From the NCBI GenBank assembly GCA_028817435.1, contig JAPPPQ010000018.1, forward strand, positions 1 to 53,089: 53,089 nt of DNA. Reading direction: 5' to 3'. Below, in pieces: positions 46,492-53,089 of this stretch. The first letter of the stretch is position 1, and the number at the start of each line of letters is the position of its first letter. Under the pieces are notes generated by a model. It was not told the origin of the DNA and did no database searches. It worked only from the letters and a program-made list of their open reading frames with translations. This DNA comes from Deltaproteobacteria bacterium (GTDB lineage: Bacteria > Myxococcota_A > UBA9160 > UBA6930). The translations under genes were made by a program, and so were the position numbers.

Positions 46492-47060
46492 GCGCGCGGC
46501 GGCTGCTGATCTTCGGCCCGCCCGGCGCAGGCAAGGGCACCCAGGCGCGGCGCTTGGCAGATCGCCTGGGCGTGCCCCAGGTCTCCACCGGCGATATGCT
46601 GCGCGCCTCGGTGGCGGCAGACACCGAGGTGGGGCGCCGGGCCCGCGCCCACATGGACGCCGGCGAACTGGTGCCCGACGAGGTGGTAATTGGTGTGACC
46701 GAAGAGCGTTTGGAGCAGCGCGACGCGCAGCAGGGCTTCATTCTCGACGGCTTTCCGCGCACCGTGGCCCAGGCCGAGGCCCTCGACGCGCTGTTGCGGA
46801 AGCTGAATGCGCGCCTTGAGCGCTGCATCACCATTTCGGTGGGCGAGGACGAATTGGTGCAGCGCCTGCTGAAGCGCGCGCATCTGGAGCGCCGTTCCGA
46901 TGACAACGAGCAGGCGATCCGCGTGCGCATGGCGGAATACCGCGAAAAGACTGCGCCGCTGCTCGACTACTACCGGGCCCGCGAGGTCCTGGCCGAAGTG
47001 GATGGCCGGGGCAGCGTTGAGGAAGTGGCCCAGCGAATCGAGGAGGCGATCTGCGCATGA
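46488..47060 (+). CDS. adk: Adenylate kinase, short form
   Basis: AMP + ATP to 2 ADP; 190 aa. The P-loop GPPGAGKGT is at residues 10-18, with [16 protein letters not shown] and [20 protein letters not shown] following. The zinc/LID insertion of the long bacterial form is replaced by a short turn before RRSDDN. Placement inside the spc operon after secY is common in many phyla but not in gammaproteobacteria. It overlaps rpmJ (ATGA). Confidence 0.95.
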   Translation: MSARRLLIFGPPGAGKGTQARRLADRLGVPQVSTGDMLRASVAADTEVGRRARAHMDAGELVPDEVVIGVTEERLEQRDAQQGFILDGFPRTVAQAEALDALLRKLNARLERCITISVGEDELVQRLLKRAHLERRSDDNEQAIRVRMAEYREKTAPLLDYYRAREVLAEVDGRGSVEEVAQRIEEAICA

Positions 47061-47170
47061 AAGTGCGATCCTCAGTGAAGAAGATGTGTGACAAGTGCCG
47101 GATCATCCGGCGGCGCGGCGTCGTGCGGGTGATCTGCGAAAACCCGAAGCACAAGCAGCGGCAGGGGTAG
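47057..47170 (+). CDS. rpmJ: Ribosomal protein bL36
   Basis: 37 aa, zinc-ribbon type: [20 protein letters not shown] gives Cys11 and Cys14, and Cys27 and His32 complete the site, so this is the zinc-binding (C+) paralogue. ATG 47057 overlaps the adk stop. infA and map, often next to it, are absent here. The gene is short enough to be missed by ORF length cut-offs. Confidence 0.96.
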   Translation: MKVRSSVKKMCDKCRIIRRRGVVRVICENPKHKQRQG

Positions 47171-47174
47171 GGGC

Positions 47175-47558
47175 ATGGCGAGAATCGCAGGGGTGGATCT
47201 GCCGCGCAACAAGCGGGCGTGCATCTCACTCACCTACATCTACGGAATCGGCCGCACCCGGGCGCTGGAGCTCTGCGGCAAGGCCGGGGTGGACCCGGAC
47301 ACGCGCACCGACCTGCTCGGCGAGGGCGAGGTGGTGCGCCTGCGCGAGATCATCGAGCGCGAGTTCCGGGTGGAAGGCGATTTGCGGCGCGAGGTGTCGC
47401 AGAATGTCAAACTGCTGATGGATATCGGCTGTTACCGGGGCCTGCGCCACCGGCGCGGCCTTCCGGTGCGCGGCCAGCGCACTCACACCAACGCGCGAAC
47501 CCGCAGGGGACCGCGCAAGACCGTGGCCGGCAAGAAGAAGGCCCCGACGAAGAAGTAG
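47175..47558 (+). CDS. rpsM: Ribosomal protein uS13
   Basis: 127 aa. It has [20 protein letters not shown] and the basic tail [20 protein letters not shown], which reaches the P-site tRNA. It starts four bases after rpmJ. Confidence 0.97.
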   Translation: MARIAGVDLPRNKRACISLTYIYGIGRTRALELCGKAGVDPDTRTDLLGEGEVVRLREIIEREFRVEGDLRREVSQNVKLLMDIGCYRGLRHRRGLPVRGQRTHTNARTRRGPRKTVAGKKKAPTKK

Positions 47559-47563
47559 GCGAA

Positions 47564-47947
47564 ATGGTGAAAAAGGGCGCAAAACGCAAGACCAGGAAGA
47601 ATGTGCAAACGGGGGTTGCGCACATTCAGTCCACCTTCAACAACACCATCATCACGATCACCGACCAGTCCGGCGATGTGCTGGCCTGGTCCAGCGCCGG
47701 GCAGCAGGGCTTCAAGGGCTCGCGCAAGAGCACGCCCTTTGCCGCGCAGGTGGCGGCGGAAGAGTGCGCGAAGAAGGCCATGGAGCACGGCCTGCGCACG
47801 ATTTCGGTTTTCGTGAAGGGGCCCGGCTCCGGGCGCGAATCCGCGCTGCGCTCGCTGCAGGCCGCCGGACTGCGGGTTTCGCTGATCCGGGATGTGACGC
47901 CGGTTCCGCACAACGGCTGCCGCGCGCCGAAGCGGCGCCGGGCCTAG
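47564..47947 (+). CDS. rpsK: Ribosomal protein uS11
   Basis: 127 aa. It contains [20 protein letters not shown] and ends with [20 protein letters not shown] 47564 gives the basic N-terminus [13 protein letters not shown]. Confidence 0.97.
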   Translation: MVKKGAKRKTRKNVQTGVAHIQSTFNNTIITITDQSGDVLAWSSAGQQGFKGSRKSTPFAAQVAAEECAKKAMEHGLRTISVFVKGPGSGRESALRSLQAAGLRVSLIRDVTPVPHNGCRAPKRRRA

Positions 47948-47959
47948 GAGAAAAGAGTC

Positions 47960-48589
47960 ATGGCGCGATACCTCGGCCCCGCCTGCCGCCTGTGCCGGCG
48001 CGAAGGGCAGAAGCTCTTTCTGAAGGGCGACCGCTGCAACAGCGAGAAGTGCGCGGTGGATCGCCGCGGCTACCCGCCCGGCCAGCACGGCCAGGGCCGC
48101 CCGAACAGCTCGGATTACAGCGTGCAGCTGCGCGAGAAGCAGAAGGTGAAGCGCATGTATGGGCTGCTCGAGCGGCAGTTTTCCGCCACCGTGCACAAGG
48201 CAGGGCGCATGCGGGGCCGCGCCGGTGAGAATCTGCTGGCGCTGCTCGAACGGCGCCTCGACAATGTCGCCTACCGGCTGGGCTTTGCGACCTCGCGCAG
48301 CGAGGCGCGGCAGTTGGTGAAGCACGGGCACTTCCTGGTGAATGGCCGCAAGGCCACAATTCCCTCCTTTCTGGTGAAGCCGGGCATGAAGATCTCCGTG
48401 CGCCCGAAGTCGCAGGAAGTCGCCCGCATCATGGGCGCTGTGGAAACGCTGGACGAGGGCTCTCTGCCCTCCTGGCTCGAGCTTTCCAAAGAGGATTTCG
48501 AGGGCACGGTGAAGGCCCTGCCGAGCCGCGAAGACATCGGCATGCCCATTGACGAACAGCTCATCGTCGAGCTCTACTCGCGTTACTGA
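47960..48589 (+). CDS. rpsD: Ribosomal protein uS4
   Basis: 209 aa, nucleates 30S assembly. The N-terminal zinc site is present (Cys9, 12, 26, 31), so this is the zinc-binding form; the S4 domain follows at about residues 98-160 ([20 protein letters not shown]). Confidence 0.97.
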   Translation: MARYLGPACRLCRREGQKLFLKGDRCNSEKCAVDRRGYPPGQHGQGRPNSSDYSVQLREKQKVKRMYGLLERQFSATVHKAGRMRGRAGENLLALLERRLDNVAYRLGFATSRSEARQLVKHGHFLVNGRKATIPSFLVKPGMKISVRPKSQEVARIMGAVETLDEGSLPSWLELSKEDFEGTVKALPSREDIGMPIDEQLIVELYSRY

Positions 48590-48605
48590 GCGTGGAGACC
48601 AACCA

Positions 48606-49634
48606 ATGCAGCAGGATCTGATTGCAAAGAACTGGCGCCAACTCATCCGGCCGCGCCGCCTCGAAATCGAAGGGGAGGAGTCCGGGGAGCGCTATGGCCG
48701 CTTCTGGTGCGAGCCCTTCGAGCAGGGCTTCGGCCAGACTCTGGGCAACGCGCTGCGCCGCGTGCTGCTCTCGTCGCTGCAGGGCGCGGCCATTACCTCG
48801 CTCAAGATCGAGGGCGTGGAGCACGAGTTCAGCACCATCCCCGGCGTCATTGAGGATGTGAGCGACATCGTGCTCAACCTGAAAGAGGTGCGGATGCGGA
48901 TGCATGTGCCGGGTCCGAAGCTCGTCCAGCTCCGCAAGTCCGGCGAGGGCGTGCTGACCGCGGGCGATCTGGCGAGCGGCGATTCCAGCATTGAGATCAT
49001 GAACCCCGATCACAAGATCGCAACGCTGACCGCCGAGGCGGACCTGGAGGTTCAGTGCACGGTGGACCAGGGCAAGGGCTACCGCCCCGCCGAGAAGAAC
49101 AAGTACACGGATATGCCCATCGGCACCATCCCCATCGATTCGATCTTCTCGCCGGTGCACAAGGTCAACTACACGGTGACCCAGGCCCGGGTGGGGCGCG
49201 AGACCGATTTCGACCGCCTCAACCTCGAGGTGTGGACCGACGGCTCCGTTGAACCGGCGGATGCCGTGGCCTACGGCGCGAAGATTCTGAAAGACCATCT
49301 CAGCATCTTCATCAACTTCGATGAGCCCGAGGAATCCCCCAGCGCGGTGCTGGAGGAGCCGGAGCCGATGAACCCGCACCTGTTCCGCTCGGTGGACGAG
49401 CTGGAGCTCTCGGTGCGCTCGGCAAACTGCCTGCAGAACGCCAACATCCGCTACATCGGCGAGCTGGTGCAGCGCACCGATTCCGAAATGCTGAAGACCA
49501 AGAACTTCGGGCGGAAGTCGCTGAACGAGATCAAGGAACTGCTGGAAGAGATGGGGCTGCAGCTCGGCATGACCATCGAGAGTTTCCCCTCCCGGAAGGA
49601 GCTCGAACAGCGCGCCCGCGAGCGCGAGGGCTAG
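48606..49634 (+). CDS. rpoA: RNA polymerase alpha subunit RpoA
   Basis: 342 aa. The N-terminal dimerisation domain has [20 protein letters not shown] and [20 protein letters not shown]. The C-terminal domain, which contacts UP elements, has [25 protein letters not shown] precedes ATG 48606; the frame is open into rpsD. Confidence 0.97.
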   Translation: MQQDLIAKNWRQLIRPRRLEIEGEESGERYGRFWCEPFEQGFGQTLGNALRRVLLSSLQGAAITSLKIEGVEHEFSTIPGVIEDVSDIVLNLKEVRMRMHVPGPKLVQLRKSGEGVLTAGDLASGDSSIEIMNPDHKIATLTAEADLEVQCTVDQGKGYRPAEKNKYTDMPIGTIPIDSIFSPVHKVNYTVTQARVGRETDFDRLNLEVWTDGSVEPADAVAYGAKILKDHLSIFINFDEPEESPSAVLEEPEPMNPHLFRSVDELELSVRSANCLQNANIRYIGELVQRTDSEMLKTKNFGRKSLNEIKELLEEMGLQLGMTIESFPSRKELEQRAREREG

Positions 49635-49637
49635 GCC

Positions 49638-50060
49638 ATGAGGCACCGCAAGCGGCACGGCAAGCTCGGCAGGGACAGCGCGCACCGCAAGGCGATGCTG
49701 CGCAACATGGTCACCTCGCTGCTGGAGCACGAGCGCATTGAGACCACCGACGCCCGGGCCCGGGAGCTGCGCCGCCTCGCCGACCGCATGATCACCCTGG
49801 GCAAGCGCGGCAGCCTGCACGCGCGCCGTCAGGCTCTGGCGGTGCTGCGCAGCAGGGCGGTGGCGGCCAAGCTCTTCGGCGAGCTGGCGGCGCGCTATGC
49901 CGAGCGCCGGGGCGGCTACACCCGCGTGCTGAAGCGGCGGCTGCGCACGGGCGATGCCGCGCCGCTCTCCATCGTCGAGCTGGTGGACCGCAGCGAGGCC
50001 ATCCCCGCCCCGGCGGCGGCGGCCGCCGCTGCCGTTGCGGCCCCTGCCGCCGCCGAATAG
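49638..50060 (+). CDS. rplQ: Ribosomal protein bL17
   Basis: 140 aa: core [19 protein letters not shown] to [17 protein letters not shown], then an Ala/Pro-only tail of about 18 residues not found in short L17 versions. Last ribosomal gene of the cluster. Confidence 0.96.
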   Translation: MRHRKRHGKLGRDSAHRKAMLRNMVTSLLEHERIETTDARARELRRLADRMITLGKRGSLHARRQALAVLRSRAVAAKLFGELAARYAERRGGYTRVLKRRLRTGDAAPLSIVELVDRSEAIPAPAAAAAAAVAAPAAAE

Positions 50061-50063
50061 GCC

Positions 50064-50780
50064 GTGGGGCGTTTTGCCGCTCCGGTGCTGGCCGCGGCGC
50101 TGGCGCTGGGCGCGGCATGGGCGCTGTTTTCCGCCGAGCGCCCGCCGCCGCCGCTGCGCCCCGGCCAGCCCGCCCCGGATTTCTCGCTGCCCGCGCTCTC
50201 CGGCGGCGAGCGCGGCCTGCTGGCGCCGGGGCAGCGCCTGGTGCTCGTCAACTTCTGGGCCACCTGGTGCAAGCCCTGCGAGGAAGAGATGCCGGCCATG
50301 CAGCGCCTGTGGCAGGCGCTCGCGCCCGAGGGCTTCGAGCTGCTGGCGGTGTCGGTGGATGCGGGCCGCGCAGAGGTCGAAGCCTTCCGCGAGCGGCTGG
50401 CGCTGGGCTTCCCGATTCTGCTCGACCCCGGCAAGCAGGTCGCTGCGCGCTACCAGACTTTCCGCTTTCCCGAGAGTTTTCTGGTGGATGCGCGGGGCGT
50501 GCTGGTGGCGCGCTATGTGGGGCCGCGCCGCTGGGACGCGCCGGAATACCGCGCGCGGCTGCGGCGCCTGCTCGCCGAGTCCGCTGCAGATCGTTATGAT
50601 TCTCCCCCGCGCCCGATAACGGCGGGCGCAACAGCAGGGGGGTGGGGAGCTGGGGAATTTCCGCATCGCGCTCGCCATCGTGATGTTGGCCCTGGGCGTG
50701 GCTGCCTGGGACAGCGAAGCGGGGCTGCGCACCTGGCTGCGGCTGCGGGCGGATCTCTCCGCGTCGCAGCAGCGCATTGA
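50064..50780 (+). CDS. TlpA/ResA-like membrane-anchored thioredoxin
   Basis: An N-terminal hydrophobic anchor (residues 5-22), then a thioredoxin fold with FWATWCKPCEEEMPAM; the active-site cysteines are Cys69 and Cys72, and the cis-proline region is FRFPESFLVD. It probably reduces periplasmic disulfides, for example for cytochrome c maturation. The normal domain ends near residue 172; the remaining 65 residues are basic low-complexity sequence that overlaps the next gene by 131 bases. The extension may be a read-on caused by lack of stops, or the overlap is real. GTG 50064, three bases after rplQ. Confidence 0.85.
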   Translation: MGRFAAPVLAAALALGAAWALFSAERPPPPLRPGQPAPDFSLPALSGGERGLLAPGQRLVLVNFWATWCKPCEEEMPAMQRLWQALAPEGFELLAVSVDAGRAEVEAFRERLALGFPILLDPGKQVAARYQTFRFPESFLVDARGVLVARYVGPRRWDAPEYRARLRRLLAESAADRYDSPPRPITAGATAGGWGAGEFPHRARHRDVGPGRGCLGQRSGAAHLAAAAGGSLRVAAAH

Positions 50781-50946
50781 GGCGCTGCGCGGCCGCATCG
50801 CCGCACTGGACGCCCAGCGCGACCGGCTGCGCGGGGACGCCTTCGCCATCGAGTCGGCGATCCGCCAGGATTTGGGCTTGGCCCGGCCCGGCGAGGTGCT
50901 GGTGCACCTTTCGGATCCCGGCGCCCCCGGCCTGCGGAAGCCCTGA
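50650..50946 (+). CDS. FtsB/DivIC-like septum protein
   Basis: A short bitopic protein: one membrane helix (FRIALAIVMLALGVAAW), then a coiled coil (SASQQRIEALRGRIAALDAQ) and the family-typical end IRQDLGLARPGEVLVHL. FtsB works with FtsL and FtsQ in divisome activation. No ATG, GTG or TTG keeps the full membrane helix: an in-frame stop lies at 50617 and the first standard codons (GTG 50680, ATG 50683) fall inside the helix. CTG 50650, directly preceded by GGTGGGGAG, is my preferred start. TATGAT at 50595 could be its -10. Confidence 0.75.
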   Translation: MGNFRIALAIVMLALGVAAWDSEAGLRTWLRLRADLSASQQRIEALRGRIAALDAQRDRLRGDAFAIESAIRQDLGLARPGEVLVHLSDPGAPGLRKP

Positions 50947-50954
50947 GGCCGGAA

Positions 50955-52715
50955 TTGCGCGAGCAACTCATCCGGGCCATTGAGGCGGCGCTCGCCCGGC
51001 TGCTGGCCGAGTCGGGCGGGCAACCCGGCGCGGCCGGGCTGCCGGATTTCGCAGTGGAGGCGCCGCGCCAGGCCGCCCACGGCGATTTCGCCTGCAACGC
51101 CGCTCTGCTGCTGGCAAAGCGCCTGGGCCGCCCCCCGCGCGAGCTCGCCGCCGGGCTGATCGAGCACCTGGGCGATGCCGGCGGTCTCGTAGCCCGCGCC
51201 GAGGTGGCCGGCCCCGGCTTCGTCAACCTGTGGCTGGCCGGGCGCAACTGGCACGGCCTGCTGCAGCGCATTCTCTCCGAAGGGCCGTCCTACGGGCGCT
51301 CGCAGGCGGGGGGCGGCAGGCCGGTGCAGGTAGAGTTTGTCTCGGCCAACCCCACCGGGCCGCTCAGCGTGGGACATGGGCGGCAGGCGATTCTCGGCGA
51401 CTGCCTGGCGCGGCTCTTCGAGGCCACGGGCTGGAAGGTGCAGCGCGAGTATTACTTCAACGATGCGGGCCGGCAGATGCGCGTGCTCGGCGAGAGCGTC
51501 CGCGCGCGCTACCTGGAGCAGCTCGGCCGCGCCGCCCCGCCGCCGCAGCAGGCGCTGGACAATGACAGCCTGCCCTGGCCCGAAACGCTGGACGGCCTGC
51601 CCGTGCACTTTCCCCGGGACGGCTACCAGGGCGATTACATCGGCGAAATTGCCGCCGAGTTGCGCGCGCAGCACGGCGGCGCGCTGACCGCGGAACCCGG
51701 CGACGGCATTTTCCGGCGCGAGGCCCAGGCGCGCATTTTCGGCGAAATCCGCGCCACCCTGGAGCGCCTGGGCGTGCACTTCGACCGCTTCAGCAACGAG
51801 CAGGCCCTCTATGCGGAGGGCTGCGTGGAGGCGGTGCTCGACGATCTGCGCGCCGCCGGGCGCGTGCGCCAGGAAGACGGCGCCACCTGGCTGTGCTCCA
51901 CGGCGCTGGGCCTGCCCCGCGACCGCGTGCTGGTGAAGAGCGGCGGCGAGAGCACCTACCTGCTTCCCGACATCGCCTACCACCGGGAGAAGCTGCGGCG
52001 CGGCTTCGAGCTGGTGGTGGATGTGCAGGGAGCGGACCACAAAGACCAGGGGCCCTATGTGAAGGCGGGAATCGCTGCGCTGGGCCTCGATGCGGCGCGC
52101 ATTGAGTTTTTGTTTCACGAGTTCGTCACCCTTTCTACCGGCGGCAAGGCGGTGAAGCAGTCCACGCGGCGCGCCAGCTTTGTCACCATTGATGAGTTGC
52201 TGGAAGGCGGCCCGGACAGCCCCGGCGTTTCGCCCGACGCCTTCCGCTTCTTCATGGTGCAGCGGCGGGCCGGCAGCCATCTCGATTTCGACCTGGGGCT
52301 GGCGCGCGAAACCGATTGGACGCGCAACCCGGCCTTCTATCTGCAATACGCCCACGCGCGCACCCATGGCATTGAGCGGCAGGCGCGGGAGCGCGGCATC
52401 GCCATGCCCGCCGCCGACGAGCTGCAGGCCGGGCACTTGTCGCTGCCCGAGGAACTGGAGCTGATCCGCAAGCTCGGGGAGTTTCCCGAGGTGGTGGAGC
52501 GCGCCGCCGCAGCCCGCGCTCCCCATCATGTCGCCTATTATCTGCGCGAGGTGGCGGGGCTGTGGAATCCCTATGTGCAGGACGCCGCGCGCCACCGCGT
52601 GCTGGGCGACGATGCCGCGCAGCGCAGCGCGCGCCTCGGACTCACTTTGGCCGTGCGCACCGTGCTGGCGAACGGACTCGGCCTGCTCGGCATGGGCGCG
52701 CCGGAGCGTATGTAA
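50955..52715 (+). CDS. argS: Arginyl-tRNA synthetase
   Basis: Class I synthetase, 586 aa. The N-terminal Add-1 tRNA-binding domain is followed by the catalytic core with SANPTGPLSVGHGRQAILGD and the C-terminal anticodon-binding domain (FPEVVERAAAARAPHHVAYY). Both signature motifs deviate: the HIGH element is SVGH (residues 138-141) and the KMSK position reads KQST (401-404). Such forms occur in some ArgS lineages to my recollection. TTG 50955 start, eight bases after the ftsB-like gene. Confidence 0.95.
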   Translation: MREQLIRAIEAALARLLAESGGQPGAAGLPDFAVEAPRQAAHGDFACNAALLLAKRLGRPPRELAAGLIEHLGDAGGLVARAEVAGPGFVNLWLAGRNWHGLLQRILSEGPSYGRSQAGGGRPVQVEFVSANPTGPLSVGHGRQAILGDCLARLFEATGWKVQREYYFNDAGRQMRVLGESVRARYLEQLGRAAPPPQQALDNDSLPWPETLDGLPVHFPRDGYQGDYIGEIAAELRAQHGGALTAEPGDGIFRREAQARIFGEIRATLERLGVHFDRFSNEQALYAEGCVEAVLDDLRAAGRVRQEDGATWLCSTALGLPRDRVLVKSGGESTYLLPDIAYHREKLRRGFELVVDVQGADHKDQGPYVKAGIAALGLDAARIEFLFHEFVTLSTGGKAVKQSTRRASFVTIDELLEGGPDSPGVSPDAFRFFMVQRRAGSHLDFDLGLARETDWTRNPAFYLQYAHARTHGIERQARERGIAMPAADELQAGHLSLPEELELIRKLGEFPEVVERAAAARAPHHVAYYLREVAGLWNPYVQDAARHRVLGDDAAQRSARLGLTLAVRTVLANGLGLLGMGAPERM

Positions 52716-53089
52716 TGGCGCGCGCCCGCAACCGCGCCGGCGATTCCGGCTGGCCCGCCGCTCTGGGCGGCGCGCTGCTGCTGGTGGCGCTGGGCTTTGT
52801 GCTCGGCATGGTGGCCGGCATTGCCATTGAAGCGCCCGGGCTGCTGGTGGATCACCTGGCCGGCCGCAGCACCGAGGTGTCCCTCGCCCCGGCCGGGCCG
52901 GGCGCTGCGGATGCAGCCGCCGGGCCGGGCGCACCGAGCGCACCGGGCGCGCGGGGCGCAGCGGTTGAGGTGGGCGCTGCGCCGTTTTCGACGGGCGCGT
53001 CTTCGCTGGCGGCGGCTGCGCCCGCCGGGCGCTCCGCGCCCACTGCCTCCCGCAGCGCCGCCTCTGCCCCCGCCCGCCGCAGCGCGCCC
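52715..53089 (+). CDS. Truncated membrane-anchored Ala/Pro-rich protein, probably SPOR-domain type
   Basis: ATG 52715 shares a base with the argS stop. A short basic N-terminus is followed by a membrane helix at about residues 17-40 (LGGALLLVALGFVLGMVAGI), then an Ala/Gly/Pro/Ser-rich linker that runs off the window after 125 codons without a stop. A bitopic protein with a long linker right after argS is often a SPOR-domain peptidoglycan-binding protein. The domain itself is not in view. Confidence 0.6.
   Translation, partial: MARARNRAGDSGWPAALGGALLLVALGFVLGMVAGIAIEAPGLLVDHLAGRSTEVSLAPAGPGAADAAAGPGAPSAPGARGAAVEVGAAPFSTGASSLAAAAPAGRSAPTASRSAASAPARRSAP

Noticed and set aside
48561..52943. 1460-codon antisense open frame across rpoA to argS
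   Set aside because: It spans several unrelated, clearly identified genes on the other strand and has no domain or ribosome binding site.

Overview
The window is a high-GC bacterial chromosome segment packed with genes, many of which overlap by 1-4 bases. Several features point to a delta-type proteobacterial lineage (Myxococcota or Desulfobacterota-like). NusG and NuoD resemble deltaproteobacterial versions as I remember them. A DUF1285-like protein is present, adk sits between secY and rpmJ, and the tRNA-Thr/Tyr/Gly/Thr-tuf-tRNA-Trp-secE-nusG block runs directly into rpoBC and the str, S10, spc and alpha operons. This placement is inference; no 16S rRNA gene is present.

Region 1 (1-7.5 kb, + strand): a consensus sigma-54 promoter precedes a 29-residue hydrophobic peptide. 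It is followed by lipB-lipA (lipoate synthesis), three complex I genes in the unusual order nuoI-nuoC-nuoD, a small unknown gene, a DUF1285-like gene, tRNA-Cys, a cytochrome P450 and a NUDIX hydrolase.

Region 2 (7.5-14.2 kb, - strand): a TonB-dependent receptor is followed by two small genes of unknown function with strong ribosome binding sites; one of them is only 58 codons. A separate SDR - zinc alcohol dehydrogenase - luciferase-like oxidoreductase operon lies upstream. Together with the P450 this looks like uptake and oxidation of a hydrophobic compound, but the substrate cannot be read from sequence.

Region 3 (14.3-19.7 kb): a macrodomain protein, NudC with an internal 36-bp repeat, a four-helix membrane protein, TrkH, a small heat-shock protein with promoter and terminator, tRNA-Leu with an upstream unknown gene, and rlmB.

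Region 4 (19.7-53 kb, + strand): the translation and transcription supercluster. Four tRNAs precede tuf1, tRNA-Trp, secE-nusG-rplKAJL-rpoBC, rpsL-rpsG-fusA-tuf2, rpsJ to rplO, secY-adk-rpmJ, rpsM-rpsK-rpsD-rpoA-rplQ, then tlpA-like, ftsB-like, argS and a truncated membrane gene. rplC, rplX and rpsN are absent from their usual places, with intact tight junctions. The two tuf genes are nearly identical and use codons unlike all their neighbours.

An additional pattern is that several genes have a -10-like hexamer (often extended, TGnTAnnnT) only 6-7 bases before the start codon and no Shine-Dalgarno sequence. This suggests leaderless transcripts. No CRISPR array, insertion sequence, phage or attachment site was seen.
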